Below are positions 14,581-21,938 of a DNA stretch of 29,122 nucleotides, one piece after another. The number at the start of each line of letters is the position of its first letter. Positions within the stretch are counted from its first letter, which is position 1. A model generated the notes under the pieces. The model was not told where the DNA came from, did no database searches, and saw only the letters and a program-made list of their open reading frames with translations. Source of the stretch: a virus; the IMG/VR virus record IMGVR_UViG_3300042876_000280, positions 1 through 29,122 of that record, one strand, 5' to 3'. A program made the position numbers and the translations under genes.

Positions 14581-16083
14581 TTAGTCCTGGTCCTGGTATT
14601 TGGTCGGGTCCTGCTTGATCGGAATCGGCATGGGCTCGTCCATCGGGTCAGCCTCCTGCGATTGATCCGGTGTTCCGCCGGCCGCAGCAGTTTGAAGATC
14701 GAGGCCCAGAGATGCCGCGAACTGTCGCTGCTCCGCCAGCTTGCGGAACTGCTCGCGCCAATCGAGACCCAGAGGAGCGTAGATCAACTCGTAGTTGGTG
14801 GCGCCGGCTTCCAGCTCCGACAGCATCGCCGCCGAATTGCGGCCGACGTCCACGTTGACCGCCCGCGGTGGGTAGATGGTCACGTTCGCCCAGTCCGACG
14901 GCGGATCTTGCAAGTTCTTGTCCACGTTCCGCGCCCACTTCAGGTAGTGCTCGATCACCCGTCGAACGGCCTCCGCGATCACGCCATGGCGCGCCTTGAA
15001 AAACGAGTTGGCCATGTCCAACGCCCCACGGTAAACGGTCCCCTGCATCGAGTCGGGGAACACGATGACGTAAGGGATCCCGACTCCGGCGCAGACCAGC
15101 TCGGTCTTGTAGCGCCAGTAGTCGACCGTGACGACGGATGGCCGATCGCTGCGGAACTGTTGCACGTCGTCGCCGCGGCTGAGGACCACAGTCCGCGACC
15201 CGAGAACCTCCTGGTAATAGTCCGACTTGGGAACGCTGGTTGCCGCGCCGGTGTTCGTGGTCTGGCCCTGGGTGAATCGCTGGCGCAGGAGCTTGGCCGG
15301 ATCCATCTCTCCAGTCTGATTCTTGACCACGTTGGTGATCGCGGCTGCGTCCTTCGCGGCGGTCATCTCGAGGATGTGCAGATCGTCGAGATCGTGCAGC
15401 TCGTTCAGCACCGGATACAGCATCGTGATGCCGCGGTATTGACCGGGCCGGGACGGCTCGAAAACGTGAATCACGGACTCAGCCGGGGTGGCTTCCCCGA
15501 ATGCAATCCGACCGTCAGGCATCTCCTGCCCGATGTAGTAGCCGACCGGGCGCCCGTTGGCGTCGATCTTCACCCCGTCGACCACCGTCCGTCCTTCCTG
15601 ATCCGCAATGGCCGGAGGCGTGGCAACTCGGTGTCCCTCGATGATCTGGATTCGTGGCCGGTTACCGGAGCCGCTGGTCAGGAGGATGAACACCTCCCCA
15701 TCGATGAACCATGTCCTCGCGACGAGCGAGAAACAGGTCGACAGGCCGGAAAGGCTGGTCAGGTCGCAGTAGCGTGCGAACTGGTCGATCGAGAGTTTGG
15801 CCTTGGCGTTCCACTGCGGATCCGAGCTCGTCGGCATCACCTGCAACTGCGGACCAACCACGTAGCATTCGAACAGGTCGACCATCCGATTGACGATCCC
15901 GTTGTTCTGCTCGAAGTATCGGGCCTTCCGCGCAAGCTCCGAACGGGTCGATCCCGAGATGTCAAAGCGGGCGCCCTGGTATGGTGAGTTGATGCGTGAG
16001 CGGGTCGGCGAATACGTCGCGGCTTCGTACCTCCCCAAGAAGATGTAGGCGATCGCCGAGATGATGTTCCGAAGAATCTTCAT
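14581..16083 (-). CDS. Portal protein (lambda B family)
   Basis: A 500-residue protein starting MKILRNIISAIAYIFLGRYE. Lambda-type portal features are visible: the early motif RARYFEQNNGIV-like segment (ARKARYFEQNNGIVNRMVDL), FIDGEVFILL, RIQIIEGHRV, HVFEPSRPGQYRGITMLYPV and the C-terminal GLDWREQFRKLAEQRQFAAS. It forms the dodecameric ring at the head vertex and works with the terminase. Length matches the lambda family (about 530). The ATG overlaps the upstream stop (ATGA). Confidence 0.93.
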   Translation of the reverse strand: MKILRNIISAIAYIFLGRYEAATYSPTRSRINSPYQGARFDISGSTRSELARKARYFEQNNGIVNRMVDLFECYVVGPQLQVMPTSSDPQWNAKAKLSIDQFARYCDLTSLSGLSTCFSLVARTWFIDGEVFILLTSGSGNRPRIQIIEGHRVATPPAIADQEGRTVVDGVKIDANGRPVGYYIGQEMPDGRIAFGEATPAESVIHVFEPSRPGQYRGITMLYPVLNELHDLDDLHILEMTAAKDAAAITNVVKNQTGEMDPAKLLRQRFTQGQTTNTGAATSVPKSDYYQEVLGSRTVVLSRGDDVQQFRSDRPSVVTVDYWRYKTELVCAGVGIPYVIVFPDSMQGTVYRGALDMANSFFKARHGVIAEAVRRVIEHYLKWARNVDKNLQDPPSDWANVTIYPPRAVNVDVGRNSAAMLSELEAGATNYELIYAPLGLDWREQFRKLAEQRQFAASLGLDLQTAAAGGTPDQSQEADPMDEPMPIPIKQDPTKYQDQD

Positions 16084-16454
16084 CTGGTAGACCGCAAGAG
16101 GGTGAAGTCGGACGAATACTCGGAGACGGGCTGGAGCCGATCCATCATCTCCGTGTAGATCTGCGAGTCGGTCGGACTGGCTGTGCCTGATGCCACAAGG
16201 GCAGCCGTCGCGGTGTCGTAGAGATCCTCAGCCTCCCCGGCGAATTCGACCAGGTCGCCGGCGGATGGTCCGGAAGTCGAATACTGGACCGCGTGACCGT
16301 TGGCTGACGTGCCCATGATCGAGCCGCCTGCGACAAGTGACACCTTTTCCTCCCGAAACGCCGCAAGAGCCGCCGCGAGCGTGATTGCAGACGACTGGGC
16401 AGAAGCCCAGATCGATCGAAGCTGCGCCCGTTTTTGGCGTGCAGTCAGTAGCAC
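16080..16454 (-). CDS. Small head protein in gpW position
   Basis: A 124-residue protein with a GTG start at 16454 (an in-frame TAG lies two codons upstream, so no earlier start is possible). It begins MLLTARQKRAQLRSIWASAQ if GTG is read as Met, then a helix, a Gly-rich turn (AGGSIMGTSANGHAVQYSTS), and a helical C-terminal part (DLVEFAGEAEDLYDTATAAL). It sits between terminase large subunit and portal, where lambda has W (head-tail joining). Sequence likeness to gpW is only partial; the role is inferred from position. Confidence 0.55.
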   Translation of the reverse strand: MLLTARQKRAQLRSIWASAQSSAITLAAALAAFREEKVSLVAGGSIMGTSANGHAVQYSTSGPSAGDLVEFAGEAEDLYDTATAALVASGTASPTDSQIYTEMMDRLQPVSEYSSDFTLLRSTR

Positions 16455-16681
16455 GCCCTATTTCACGCACGCCGCAACCCAGATCTCCACGGCTCAAAGT
16501 GTGCGCAAGTGTGCCTTTTCGCGCCTTTTCGTGCGCACGTGGGAAATTCCGCAAACAGGGGGCGGACTTGCGGGTTTACGCCGGCCGAGTCTTTAACCTC
16601 AGAAGTTAAAGACTCGTTGACATGAAGACCGAGTATTTCAAAGCAGCTTTGATAGACTCGTTGACACCGATCGCCACCGAC
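16455..16681. other. Intergenic gap in packaging cassette with inverted and direct repeats
   Basis: A 227-bp gap in an otherwise tightly packed cassette. It holds an 11-bp-stem inverted repeat, a short inverted repeat CAAAGC-A-GCTTTG (16639-16651), a 13-bp direct repeat AGACTCGTTGACA at 16610-16622 and 16654-16666, and a tandem GCCTTTTCG pair at 16513-16531. No open frame with coding character was found. Confidence 0.7.
16587..16615. promoter_or_regulatory. 11-bp stem inverted repeat
   Basis: GAGTCTTTAAC (16587-16597), 7-base loop, GTTAAAGACTC (16605-16615), a perfect palindrome stem. It lacks a T-run on either side, so a simple intrinsic terminator is not supported. It may be an operator or an RNA processing or stability hairpin 67 bases after the helix-turn-helix gene's stop codon. 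Confidence 0.65.
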
Positions 16682-16867
16682 TCAGGATCCGCCGCGCCTA
16701 CGCGCTCTCGGCCCGCTGTGCCTCGCCAACCACACCAGCGCGGCGCGGATTGTCGCGACCCGGCCGGGCATTCGAAACCCCTCTCGGCGCATCGCGTAAA
16801 CGTAGGAAACGTGCTTTCGAAGTCGGGCCGCCAGCTCCTTGGCGGTCAAGAGTTGCTCGTCATCCAT
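16682..16867 (-). CDS. Small helix-turn-helix DNA-binding protein (excisionase/MerR-like)
   Basis: A 61-residue protein, MDDEQLLTAKELAARLRKHV then SYVYAMRREG. The LLTAKELAARL..VSYVYAM pattern is the winged helix-turn-helix of AlpA/excisionase/MerR-type proteins. The tail is basic. It overlaps the end of the large terminase gene by 8 bases (ATGGATGA). A DNA-binding protein placed inside the packaging cassette, next to repeats at 16587-16666, suggests a local regulator or a packaging cofactor. It is unlikely to be a real excisionase without an integrase in view. Confidence 0.7.
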   Translation of the reverse strand: MDDEQLLTAKELAARLRKHVSYVYAMRREGFRMPGRVATIRAALVWLARHSGPRARRRGGS

Positions 16868-18740
16868 GAGTCCCTTCCGCGTCGCCTTCCGTGGCCCTGG
16901 CCGGCTGCATGTGCGCGTCGATGTCGAGGAACTTGAAAAATGCAGCCGCTGCCAACTGCATGACCTCGCAGTCCAGGAGATGGTTCGGCCAGTGCCGCGA
17001 CCTTGGGCGCCACTGATACGTCACCCCGCCGCGCGTCCGGTTGTATTCGGCCGCCTTGACCTCGGCGTCGAGGTGGTGCCAGTAGGTGTCAGACGCCGCC
17101 TCCTCCGATGCGCTCCACCGCGGCATTGCCTCCCCCTTGCGCAGCCGCTCGAGTATGTCCTTGAAAAAATCCCCACCAAATTCAAGCAGTCCCATCCTGT
17201 AGTTGCCCGCGTCAACCGTGCCGACAAATGGGTCGATCATCGCCAAATGTAACGGCATCACGATGCCCGAGAACCGCCAGCTCTTTCGCCCAGCAAATCC
17301 CTTTGCCGGCATCCATCCGGCGAGCAGCCCGCCCTCTAATGTCTCGGTGTGATGTGCGCAGTTCCGGTAAACGTCCGCGTCCGAGCGCGCACCGAACCCG
17401 GAGTCGATGATGACCCCATCGTTGATCACCCCGTGCTTCAGCTGCAGCTCGCGCAGCTCCTCCCACGTGTCGCAGTTGCCGGCAGCCAGCGCCACCGTCT
17501 GCGTCTTTGACCACGAACGCACCACGAACCAGAACCGCGGGCTCTTCGCCTGGCAATCCACCGTCATTATGCGCTGCCCATCAGGCTGGATGTCTGCCGC
17601 CGACGTGATGAGCTCGACACGTTCCTGGAGCGTGTCCTGGGACTGGTAGGGCTCGGCCAGATCTCCGTTGATGAACCCCTGCAACCCGAGCAAGGACGAC
17701 TTGGCCTGCAGGAACTTGACCGCCAGCCGTCCGATCGAGTTCTCGCGGCTGATTGAGTAGAGCGACGGCAGGTGGCGCGACACAAACCCGCGGGCCGCCG
17801 AGGCCGTCGGCCGCCACTTGCCACCGGCGATCATCTGCAGCTTGTGCTGATCCCCGATCCTGAACTGGCAGTGGGGACACTCATGGTGCGCCGAGTCCTC
17901 GACCAGCTCGAGGTCCCACGACCCATCCCGCCGCTTGGCTTCAGGCGACCACTTGCAATATGCCTCGTCGCCCGTCTTGGGGAAAACGTTGTAGTTCTTC
18001 GACCAGGCCAGCACCACCATCCTCGAGCAGCCAGGGCAGGGGACGAAGTACCGTTGCTGGTCGCCCTTGAGGAACTCCTGCCAGATCATCCCGCTGGTCA
18101 GGGTCGGCGTGGACAACTTGAACCGCTTGGCCCGGTTCGACTTCTTCGACCTTTGCTCCGCCAGGTTGAGCGCGTCGGCCTCCGACCCGCCGCCAGAGTT
18201 GAACTTGTCGACCTCGTCCATGATGAGGACCCGCGCCGGCCGGCTCGCCAGGTTGGCCGGGGAGTTCGAGCCGACAAAGTTGATCTGTGCCCCGCCGATC
18301 TGCTGCTGCATTTTCTTGAACGAGTGCCGCCGATTCCCAGTGGGGACCATGACGGCCAGTGGCTCCGTCGCCTTCACCACCGGAATCCATCGCGTCTCGG
18401 AGAACGACCGCGCGAGGTCTGCGCCCGGCATCACCCAGAGAATCGTTGCCGGGTCGTTGGCGACCACGTAAGCCACGCCGGCCATCACGATCGTAGTCTT
18501 CCCGACCTGCGACCCGAAGCACGACACCGAGTCGTTGATCGCGTCGTTCCCGAAGTCGTCGATCACGTCCCTGGCGAACTCGCACCCGGACAGGGACAGC
18601 AGCCCCGGCCGCTCGGTCTGCGGTGGCGGGATGACGAGGTAGCGCGTCGCCCAGTCCGCCGGCGAGATGTCCGGCGGCGGGCGCAGGATGTCCGCGACGA
18701 ATCGCCGGAGCCGTTCCTCCTTGTCTTTGTGGTCGGTCAC
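16860..18740 (-). CDS. Terminase large subunit (GpA family)
   Basis: A 626-residue packaging ATPase/nuclease. The start is taken as the GTG at 18740 that overlaps the small-subunit stop (GTGA); the longer frame to 18821 is inside the small subunit. Walker A GSQVGKTT is at about 76-83 and Walker B VLIMDE at about 171-176. Two CxxC pairs (PCPGC, ECPHC) mark the zinc-containing middle region. The nuclease domain follows (IDSGFGARSDADVYRNCA and downstream). It cuts concatemeric DNA and drives it through the portal. Length is similar to lambda gpA (641). Confidence 0.93.
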   Translation of the reverse strand: MTDHKDKEERLRRFVADILRPPPDISPADWATRYLVIPPPQTERPGLLSLSGCEFARDVIDDFGNDAINDSVSCFGSQVGKTTIVMAGVAYVVANDPATILWVMPGADLARSFSETRWIPVVKATEPLAVMVPTGNRRHSFKKMQQQIGGAQINFVGSNSPANLASRPARVLIMDEVDKFNSGGGSEADALNLAEQRSKKSNRAKRFKLSTPTLTSGMIWQEFLKGDQQRYFVPCPGCSRMVVLAWSKNYNVFPKTGDEAYCKWSPEAKRRDGSWDLELVEDSAHHECPHCQFRIGDQHKLQMIAGGKWRPTASAARGFVSRHLPSLYSISRENSIGRLAVKFLQAKSSLLGLQGFINGDLAEPYQSQDTLQERVELITSAADIQPDGQRIMTVDCQAKSPRFWFVVRSWSKTQTVALAAGNCDTWEELRELQLKHGVINDGVIIDSGFGARSDADVYRNCAHHTETLEGGLLAGWMPAKGFAGRKSWRFSGIVMPLHLAMIDPFVGTVDAGNYRMGLLEFGGDFFKDILERLRKGEAMPRWSASEEAASDTYWHHLDAEVKAAEYNRTRGGVTYQWRPRSRHWPNHLLDCEVMQLAAAAFFKFLDIDAHMQPARATEGDAEGTHG

Positions 18741-19171
18741 TGGCTGCGGTTGGATACCTGCTCGAGGAGTCGGATGACCTCCGCCTTGATCGCCCTCCTG
18801 GCTGACTCCGGATCGACGCACTGCGGGGCGACTGAGTCTGGCATCGCGAGCAGGTTGGACCGGAACGGCGCCAGCGTCTCCGCAAGGCGTTTCTCCGCGA
18901 GCTCCATCGGAACCAAAAGCCCCTGCTTCTCCGCGCGCTCCATCTCACGGACGTCGGCGTCTGCCTTCGTCAATCGGATCTTCTCGACCTCGAGGTTCCC
19001 GAACAGCGCGTCGGTGATCTCGCGGGTCGTGTAGCGCGCGTGCCGCTGCAGCCGGTGCCCGCGCTCGCGGAGCTTCCGGCGCAGCGTCTCCAGCGGCCAT
19101 CCGAATTCCTCGGCCGCAGTCTGCGCTGTCCAGCGCCGCGGGTCGCGTGGGTCGGCCTTCTTTTGGCTCAT
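18737..19171 (-). CDS. Terminase small subunit (Nu1-like)
   Basis: A 144-residue protein starting MSQKKADPRDPRRWTAQTAA. An N-terminal winged helix-turn-helix (WTAQTAAEEFGWPLETLRRK) recognises the packaging site. The middle is charged and helical (LEVEKIRLTKADADVREMER) and the C terminus (ARRAIKAEVIRLLEQVSN) would bind the large subunit. Synteny with GpA supports this. Lambda Nu1 is 181 residues, so it is a little short. Confidence 0.8.
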   Translation of the reverse strand: MSQKKADPRDPRRWTAQTAAEEFGWPLETLRRKLRERGHRLQRHARYTTREITDALFGNLEVEKIRLTKADADVREMERAEKQGLLVPMELAEKRLAETLAPFRSNLLAMPDSVAPQCVDPESARRAIKAEVIRLLEQVSNRSQ

Positions 19172-19326
19172 GTGGTTTCCGTGCCAACTGGGCGGGCTTG
19201 CCGCCGGTAATCCCCAACCCGTTGATTATCAGGCATTCGCAAGCGTCGGTCGTCCTTCGGCCCCAGCTCGGAGAACTAGGCAAAAAGATTCCTTTAACGG
19301 TATCGGACGCGCGTGGCCGGTTTTGG
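19172..19326. other. Intergenic region before terminase genes; possible packaging site
   Basis: A 155-bp gap upstream of the terminase small subunit. It contains a 5-bp inverted repeat GGCGG-GCTTG-CCGCC (19191-19205) and, on the minus strand, a GATAAT -10-like hexamer (19225-19230) without a good -35. In lambda-like phages cos lies just before the small terminase gene, so this is the place to look for the packaging or cutting site. I see no canonical cos sequence. Confidence 0.4.
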
Positions 19327-19614
19327 TCATTGCGGCACGTGGATGAGGCTTGGCGGCGGGGGTGGGGCCACCCTGGCCTTCTCCGTCAGGAACGCGGCGA
19401 TGGTAGCGTCGCGATGGATGTGGAGGAGCTGGACGATCGCCAGCTGCGTCTCTGCCAGGTGTCGGTCGTGGTCCGCGCAGACTCGGTCGAGGATGCCCCG
19501 GGCCACGGTCGCCGCGTGCATTTCCTCTTGCACCAACAGGTCCCGGGACTCCTGCGTCCCCTGGGTCATGGCATACTCGCGCCACTGCTCGTAGTGCTGG
19601 ACGGCCTGACTCAC
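19327..19614 (-). CDS. Unknown helical protein, 95 aa
   Basis: A 95-residue protein read from a GTG that overlaps the lipoprotein stop (GTGA), with GAGGGGG upstream. It starts VSQAVQHYEQWREYAMTQGT and is helical with Glu/Gln-rich heptads (DLLVQEEMHAATVARGIL), then a His/Asp-rich stretch (DHDRHLAETQLAIVQLLHIH) and a proline-rich tail. It could pair with the lipoprotein just upstream. No family was recognised. Overlapping longer frames are basic His/Arg-rich shadows. Confidence 0.55.
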   Translation of the reverse strand: MSQAVQHYEQWREYAMTQGTQESRDLLVQEEMHAATVARGILDRVCADHDRHLAETQLAIVQLLHIHRDATIAAFLTEKARVAPPPPPSLIHVPQ

Positions 19615-19910
19615 TTGACCCCCTCGACGATGCGGGCAATGGCCTGCAGCAAAGCCAGCGTGTTGGTGCTGGACGTGTTGCTGTCCTCGCCGGTGATGCC
19701 GACGGCCTGGGTCCGACCGTTCGAGGCCTTCAGCTTCTCGATGGTCTGGCGTGCGTCCCAAAATGCGAGCGTGCGGTTGCGCGTTTCCCGAACCTCCTTG
19801 GTCCCGTCGGGGTGGGTGAGCTCGGTGCGCAGGTTCTGGTTGACCGATGCGCAGCCGATGAGGCCAGCGCACGCGGCGCCGATGCTGATGGTGGTGATGA
19901 TGCGTTTCAT
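19611..19910 (-). CDS. Small lipoprotein
   Basis: A 99-residue protein with a classic lipoprotein signal: MKRIITTISIGAACAGLIGC with lipobox LIGC at 17-20. The mature part is polar, with TELTHPDGTKEVRETRNRTL then AFWDARQTIEKLKASNGRTQ. The start overlaps the upstream stop (ATGA). It would sit in a membrane facing the periplasm. It could be an outer-membrane lysis partner (o-spanin) or a superinfection-related surface protein; neither is proven. It is not adjacent to the membrane/coil protein at 3862-4179. Confidence 0.75.
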   Translation of the reverse strand: MKRIITTISIGAACAGLIGCASVNQNLRTELTHPDGTKEVRETRNRTLAFWDARQTIEKLKASNGRTQAVGITGEDSNTSSTNTLALLQAIARIVEGVK

Positions 19911-20167
19911 TCTGCCTTTGGTTGTGGTGTTGGTGTCTGTGGCTTTCCCGTTGGGAAATTGAGGGCGAATTGATCGCCGAGTTCTTGCAGGCCCTTGGCC
20001 TTCTGGAGTCGCTCAAGGATGGCCTCCTTGCAAGCGAGCTTGTAGCGGACCTTGTCTGCGTCCCACCCGGCTTTGCGTTCCTGCAGCCACTTCGGGTAGA
20101 CCTTCTTGCTGATGGCCAGCTCCTCGCGGGCGCAGCGGATCTCGTCGTCGATGGTGATCGGGTTCAT
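19907..20167 (-). CDS. Conserved-type phage protein, 86 aa
   Basis: An 86-residue protein starting MNPITIDDEIRCAREELAIS, from an ATG overlapping the upstream stop (ATGA), with GAGGAA just before it. The EIRCAREELAISKKVYPKWL pattern, with VRYKLACKEAILERLQKA after it, resembles small conserved phage proteins near replication genes that I recall as uncharacterised. It is helical. The tail is proline-rich. No function is assigned. Confidence 0.7.
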   Translation of the reverse strand: MNPITIDDEIRCAREELAISKKVYPKWLQERKAGWDADKVRYKLACKEAILERLQKAKGLQELGDQFALNFPTGKPQTPTPQPKAE

Positions 20168-20388
20168 TTCCTCAGGCTGCCCATGACTCTGCGCATGACC
20201 CCTCGTTCGAACTCGATGTGGCATTGGCGCGCAATCGCCTCACAGAGGCGTCGATCGAGGTGGGAGGGTGCAAGTGGCTCATCGTGGGTCAATCGTCGCT
20301 TGTACGCCCAGCAGGCCTCAGCGTAGGCCACGTAGTCGCGGAGCTCGGGCTGCGCGCCGGCGAGTGGGAGTTCGGGTTGGGTAATCAT
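20164..20388 (-). CDS. Unknown phage protein, 74 aa
   Basis: A 74-residue protein from an ATG overlapping the HNH gene's stop (ATGA). It starts MITQPELPLAGAQPELRDYV and has an aromatic helical core (AYAEACWAYKRRL) and a C-terminal helix (AIARQCHIEFERGVMRRVMG). It was not recognised. Both ends are coupled to neighbours, which supports translation. Confidence 0.6.
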   Translation of the reverse strand: MITQPELPLAGAQPELRDYVAYAEACWAYKRRLTHDEPLAPSHLDRRLCEAIARQCHIEFERGVMRRVMGSLRK

Positions 20389-20843
20389 GGGGTGGGGTTC
20401 TCGGCTTTTTGCTGGGCCGGTTTCCAATCTGCGGCGAATCGTTCGACTGACCCGGGGGAGGCGGCCATGGACGCGACCGCGTAGGCGAATTTCAGCGGGT
20501 CGTGAGCATCCAACCCTGCGGCCAATGCACCGTTGACCACTCGGAATGCCGCCGGCGTGAGCTTCCGAAAAACATACCGGCGAAACCTGGCAAGCTCTCC
20601 GTGCAACTGCTCGTGGCATGTCGAGCAAAGAAGGACAACCTCGTCGATTTGATAGTCCCACGGCTCCCGATCGGGGTCGTAGAACAGGTGATGGACTTGA
20701 AGCGGTTTGCCGCCCTGCTTGCACGACTCGCACGCCATGCCTTTTGATTGCCGGACGCCGGCCGCGAATGATTTCCACGCCGGCGTTGACAGCTTCTGGC
20801 TGTAGGTGCCGCGCGCCCCTAGAATTTGCCCGATTGAGTTCAT
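20385..20843 (-). CDS. HNH endonuclease-type protein
   Basis: A 152-residue protein starting MNSIGQILGARGTYSQKLST, from an ATG that overlaps the upstream stop (ATGA). A zinc-bound HNH core is visible: C-x2-C at about 38-41 (CESC), a VHHLFYD motif at about 50, and CSTCHEQLHGE at about 73-83. HNH proteins cut DNA. It is next to the replication protein, so it could be a free-standing homing nuclease or a phage replication or packaging nuclease. It is far from the terminase, so a packaging role is less likely. Confidence 0.8.
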   Translation of the reverse strand: MNSIGQILGARGTYSQKLSTPAWKSFAAGVRQSKGMACESCKQGGKPLQVHHLFYDPDREPWDYQIDEVVLLCSTCHEQLHGELARFRRYVFRKLTPAAFRVVNGALAAGLDAHDPLKFAYAVASMAASPGSVERFAADWKPAQQKAENPTP

Positions 20844-21715
20844 CCAAGATTTGCGATTTTCTTCCTCATCTCTTTGATTTCTCGCCGCAGCTTGAAATAC
20901 TCTTCCTTGTGCGGACCAGGTGACCACGAGTCGCCCATTGCGACCTGTGAGCAGTGCCGATCCTTCAGCCCGCGAGCCTCGTCTTCCTTTGCCTGCAGAA
21001 TGGTCCGAAGATCCCCGACCGACAATGGGCGCTTGGACCCGCCACCAGCGGTTCCGCCGCCACTGCGAGCCTCCTGTGCGCGGGATTGTGCGTTCCTGAC
21101 CCATGACGCCAATCGGCTGACCCAATCACGAATCGGCTGGCCGTGCTTGTTGACCCATCCAACGGCTTGGAAGTGATTCCAGAACGCCTCGGCCTCCTCC
21201 AGTGGGTGCCCGTCCATCTTCGCCCGTTCCTTGACGAGTTCGAGAGACGGACCGCGCCCTAGATACTCTCTCTCTACAGTACTATCTTCTCTTCTCTTCT
21301 CTGGTAACGGTTTTGGTAACGCATCGGTAACGCTGGCGCCGTTACGTTCTGCGTTACACTGCGCCCTGTGCTTCGCGACCCGAGTGTTTGCAACTGCTCT
21401 AGCCTTAGCGGTTTGGCCGTTTTGTTGAGCAAAATTCGGGAAACACGTCCGGCCGTCGATGGTGGCGAGCCATCCAACGTCGCGTATGGCTTTTGAGAAG
21501 CCGGAAACGTTTGTGATGCGATCAATGAAAGCGTCTGTAACGCTTGCACCGTTACAGTCGGCGTTACCGTTGATCGTTTGCTGGTCCGCCCAGATCCAGA
21601 TTCGGCACAGCTTGCCGACGACCGCGTCTTGGTCGATTCCGAGGATCTCGGCCATGCGGATGACCTCGGGCTTGTCGGGTGTGGTGTGCTGCAATTTGAT
21701 CCAGTCGCCTGCCAT
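20840..21715 (-). CDS. Phage replication initiator-like protein
   Basis: A 291-residue protein starting MAGDWIKLQHTTPDKPEVIR. The N-terminal domain (to about residue 115, MAEILGIDQDAVVGKLCRIW through GWLATIDGRTCFPNFAQQNG) is a winged-helix type found in phage replication proteins. A variable, polar linker (QCNAERNGASVTDALPKPLP) follows. The middle has a DnaD-like element (PLEEAEAFWNHFQAVGWVNK, then PIRDWVSRLASWVRNA) and the end is coiled (RREIKEMRKKIANL). It probably binds the origin and recruits host helicase. GAGGA precedes the ATG. Confidence 0.75.
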   Translation of the reverse strand: MAGDWIKLQHTTPDKPEVIRMAEILGIDQDAVVGKLCRIWIWADQQTINGNADCNGASVTDAFIDRITNVSGFSKAIRDVGWLATIDGRTCFPNFAQQNGQTAKARAVANTRVAKHRAQCNAERNGASVTDALPKPLPEKRREDSTVEREYLGRGPSLELVKERAKMDGHPLEEAEAFWNHFQAVGWVNKHGQPIRDWVSRLASWVRNAQSRAQEARSGGGTAGGGSKRPLSVGDLRTILQAKEDEARGLKDRHCSQVAMGDSWSPGPHKEEYFKLRREIKEMRKKIANLG

Positions 21716-21724
21716 TGTGATTCC

Positions 21725-21931
21725 TCAGTTTTTGTCGGCGGTTTCCCACCCCAAAGGGTGTTTCCGTTTGATCCAATAGTCGTCCCCGAATCGCTCCACG
21801 TAGCCCTCGGCGATGTGCCGCTCGATGTGCTGGTGGCGCGCCTGGTGGTAGCTGCGTCCGTCCTCGAGTTTCGCCTGGCAGACCATGCAGCGGTTTTCGA
21901 ACGTGAACAGGTTGTGGAAGCGCAGGAACAT
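21725..21931 (-). CDS. Small zinc-finger-like protein, 68 aa
   Basis: A 68-residue protein from the ATG at 21931, starting MFLRFHNLFTFENRCMVCQA. It has a CMVC pair and later histidines in YHQARHQHIERHIAEGY, consistent with a C2H2-type zinc site, and ends with an aromatic strand (YWIKRKHPLGWE). It lies between the winged-helix protein and the replication initiator, so a nucleic-acid-binding role is plausible. No family was recognised. Frames in the other phases here are Arg/Ser-rich shadows. Confidence 0.65.
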   Translation of the reverse strand: MFLRFHNLFTFENRCMVCQAKLEDGRSYHQARHQHIERHIAEGYVERFGDDYWIKRKHPLGWETADKN

Positions 21932-21938
21932 GGTCGGG

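Noticed and set aside
13921-15987. 688-aa plus-strand frame
   Set aside because: Antisense to portal and neighbours, low-complexity His/Arg/Val composition, no motifs.
16612-16666. TTGACA promoters (two copies) on the plus strand
   Set aside because: No -10 hexamer at the right spacing and no plus-strand gene downstream; kept only as a direct repeat.
18741-18821. Longer N terminus for the large terminase
   Set aside because: It would lie inside the small-subunit gene; the GTG with GTGA overlap is a better start.
17772-19034. 420-aa plus-strand frame
   Set aside because: Antisense shadow of both terminase genes.
19327-20016. 229-aa minus frame with His/Arg-rich start
   Set aside because: Only its last 95 residues look real; the rest is antiphase to the lipoprotein and the 86-aa gene.
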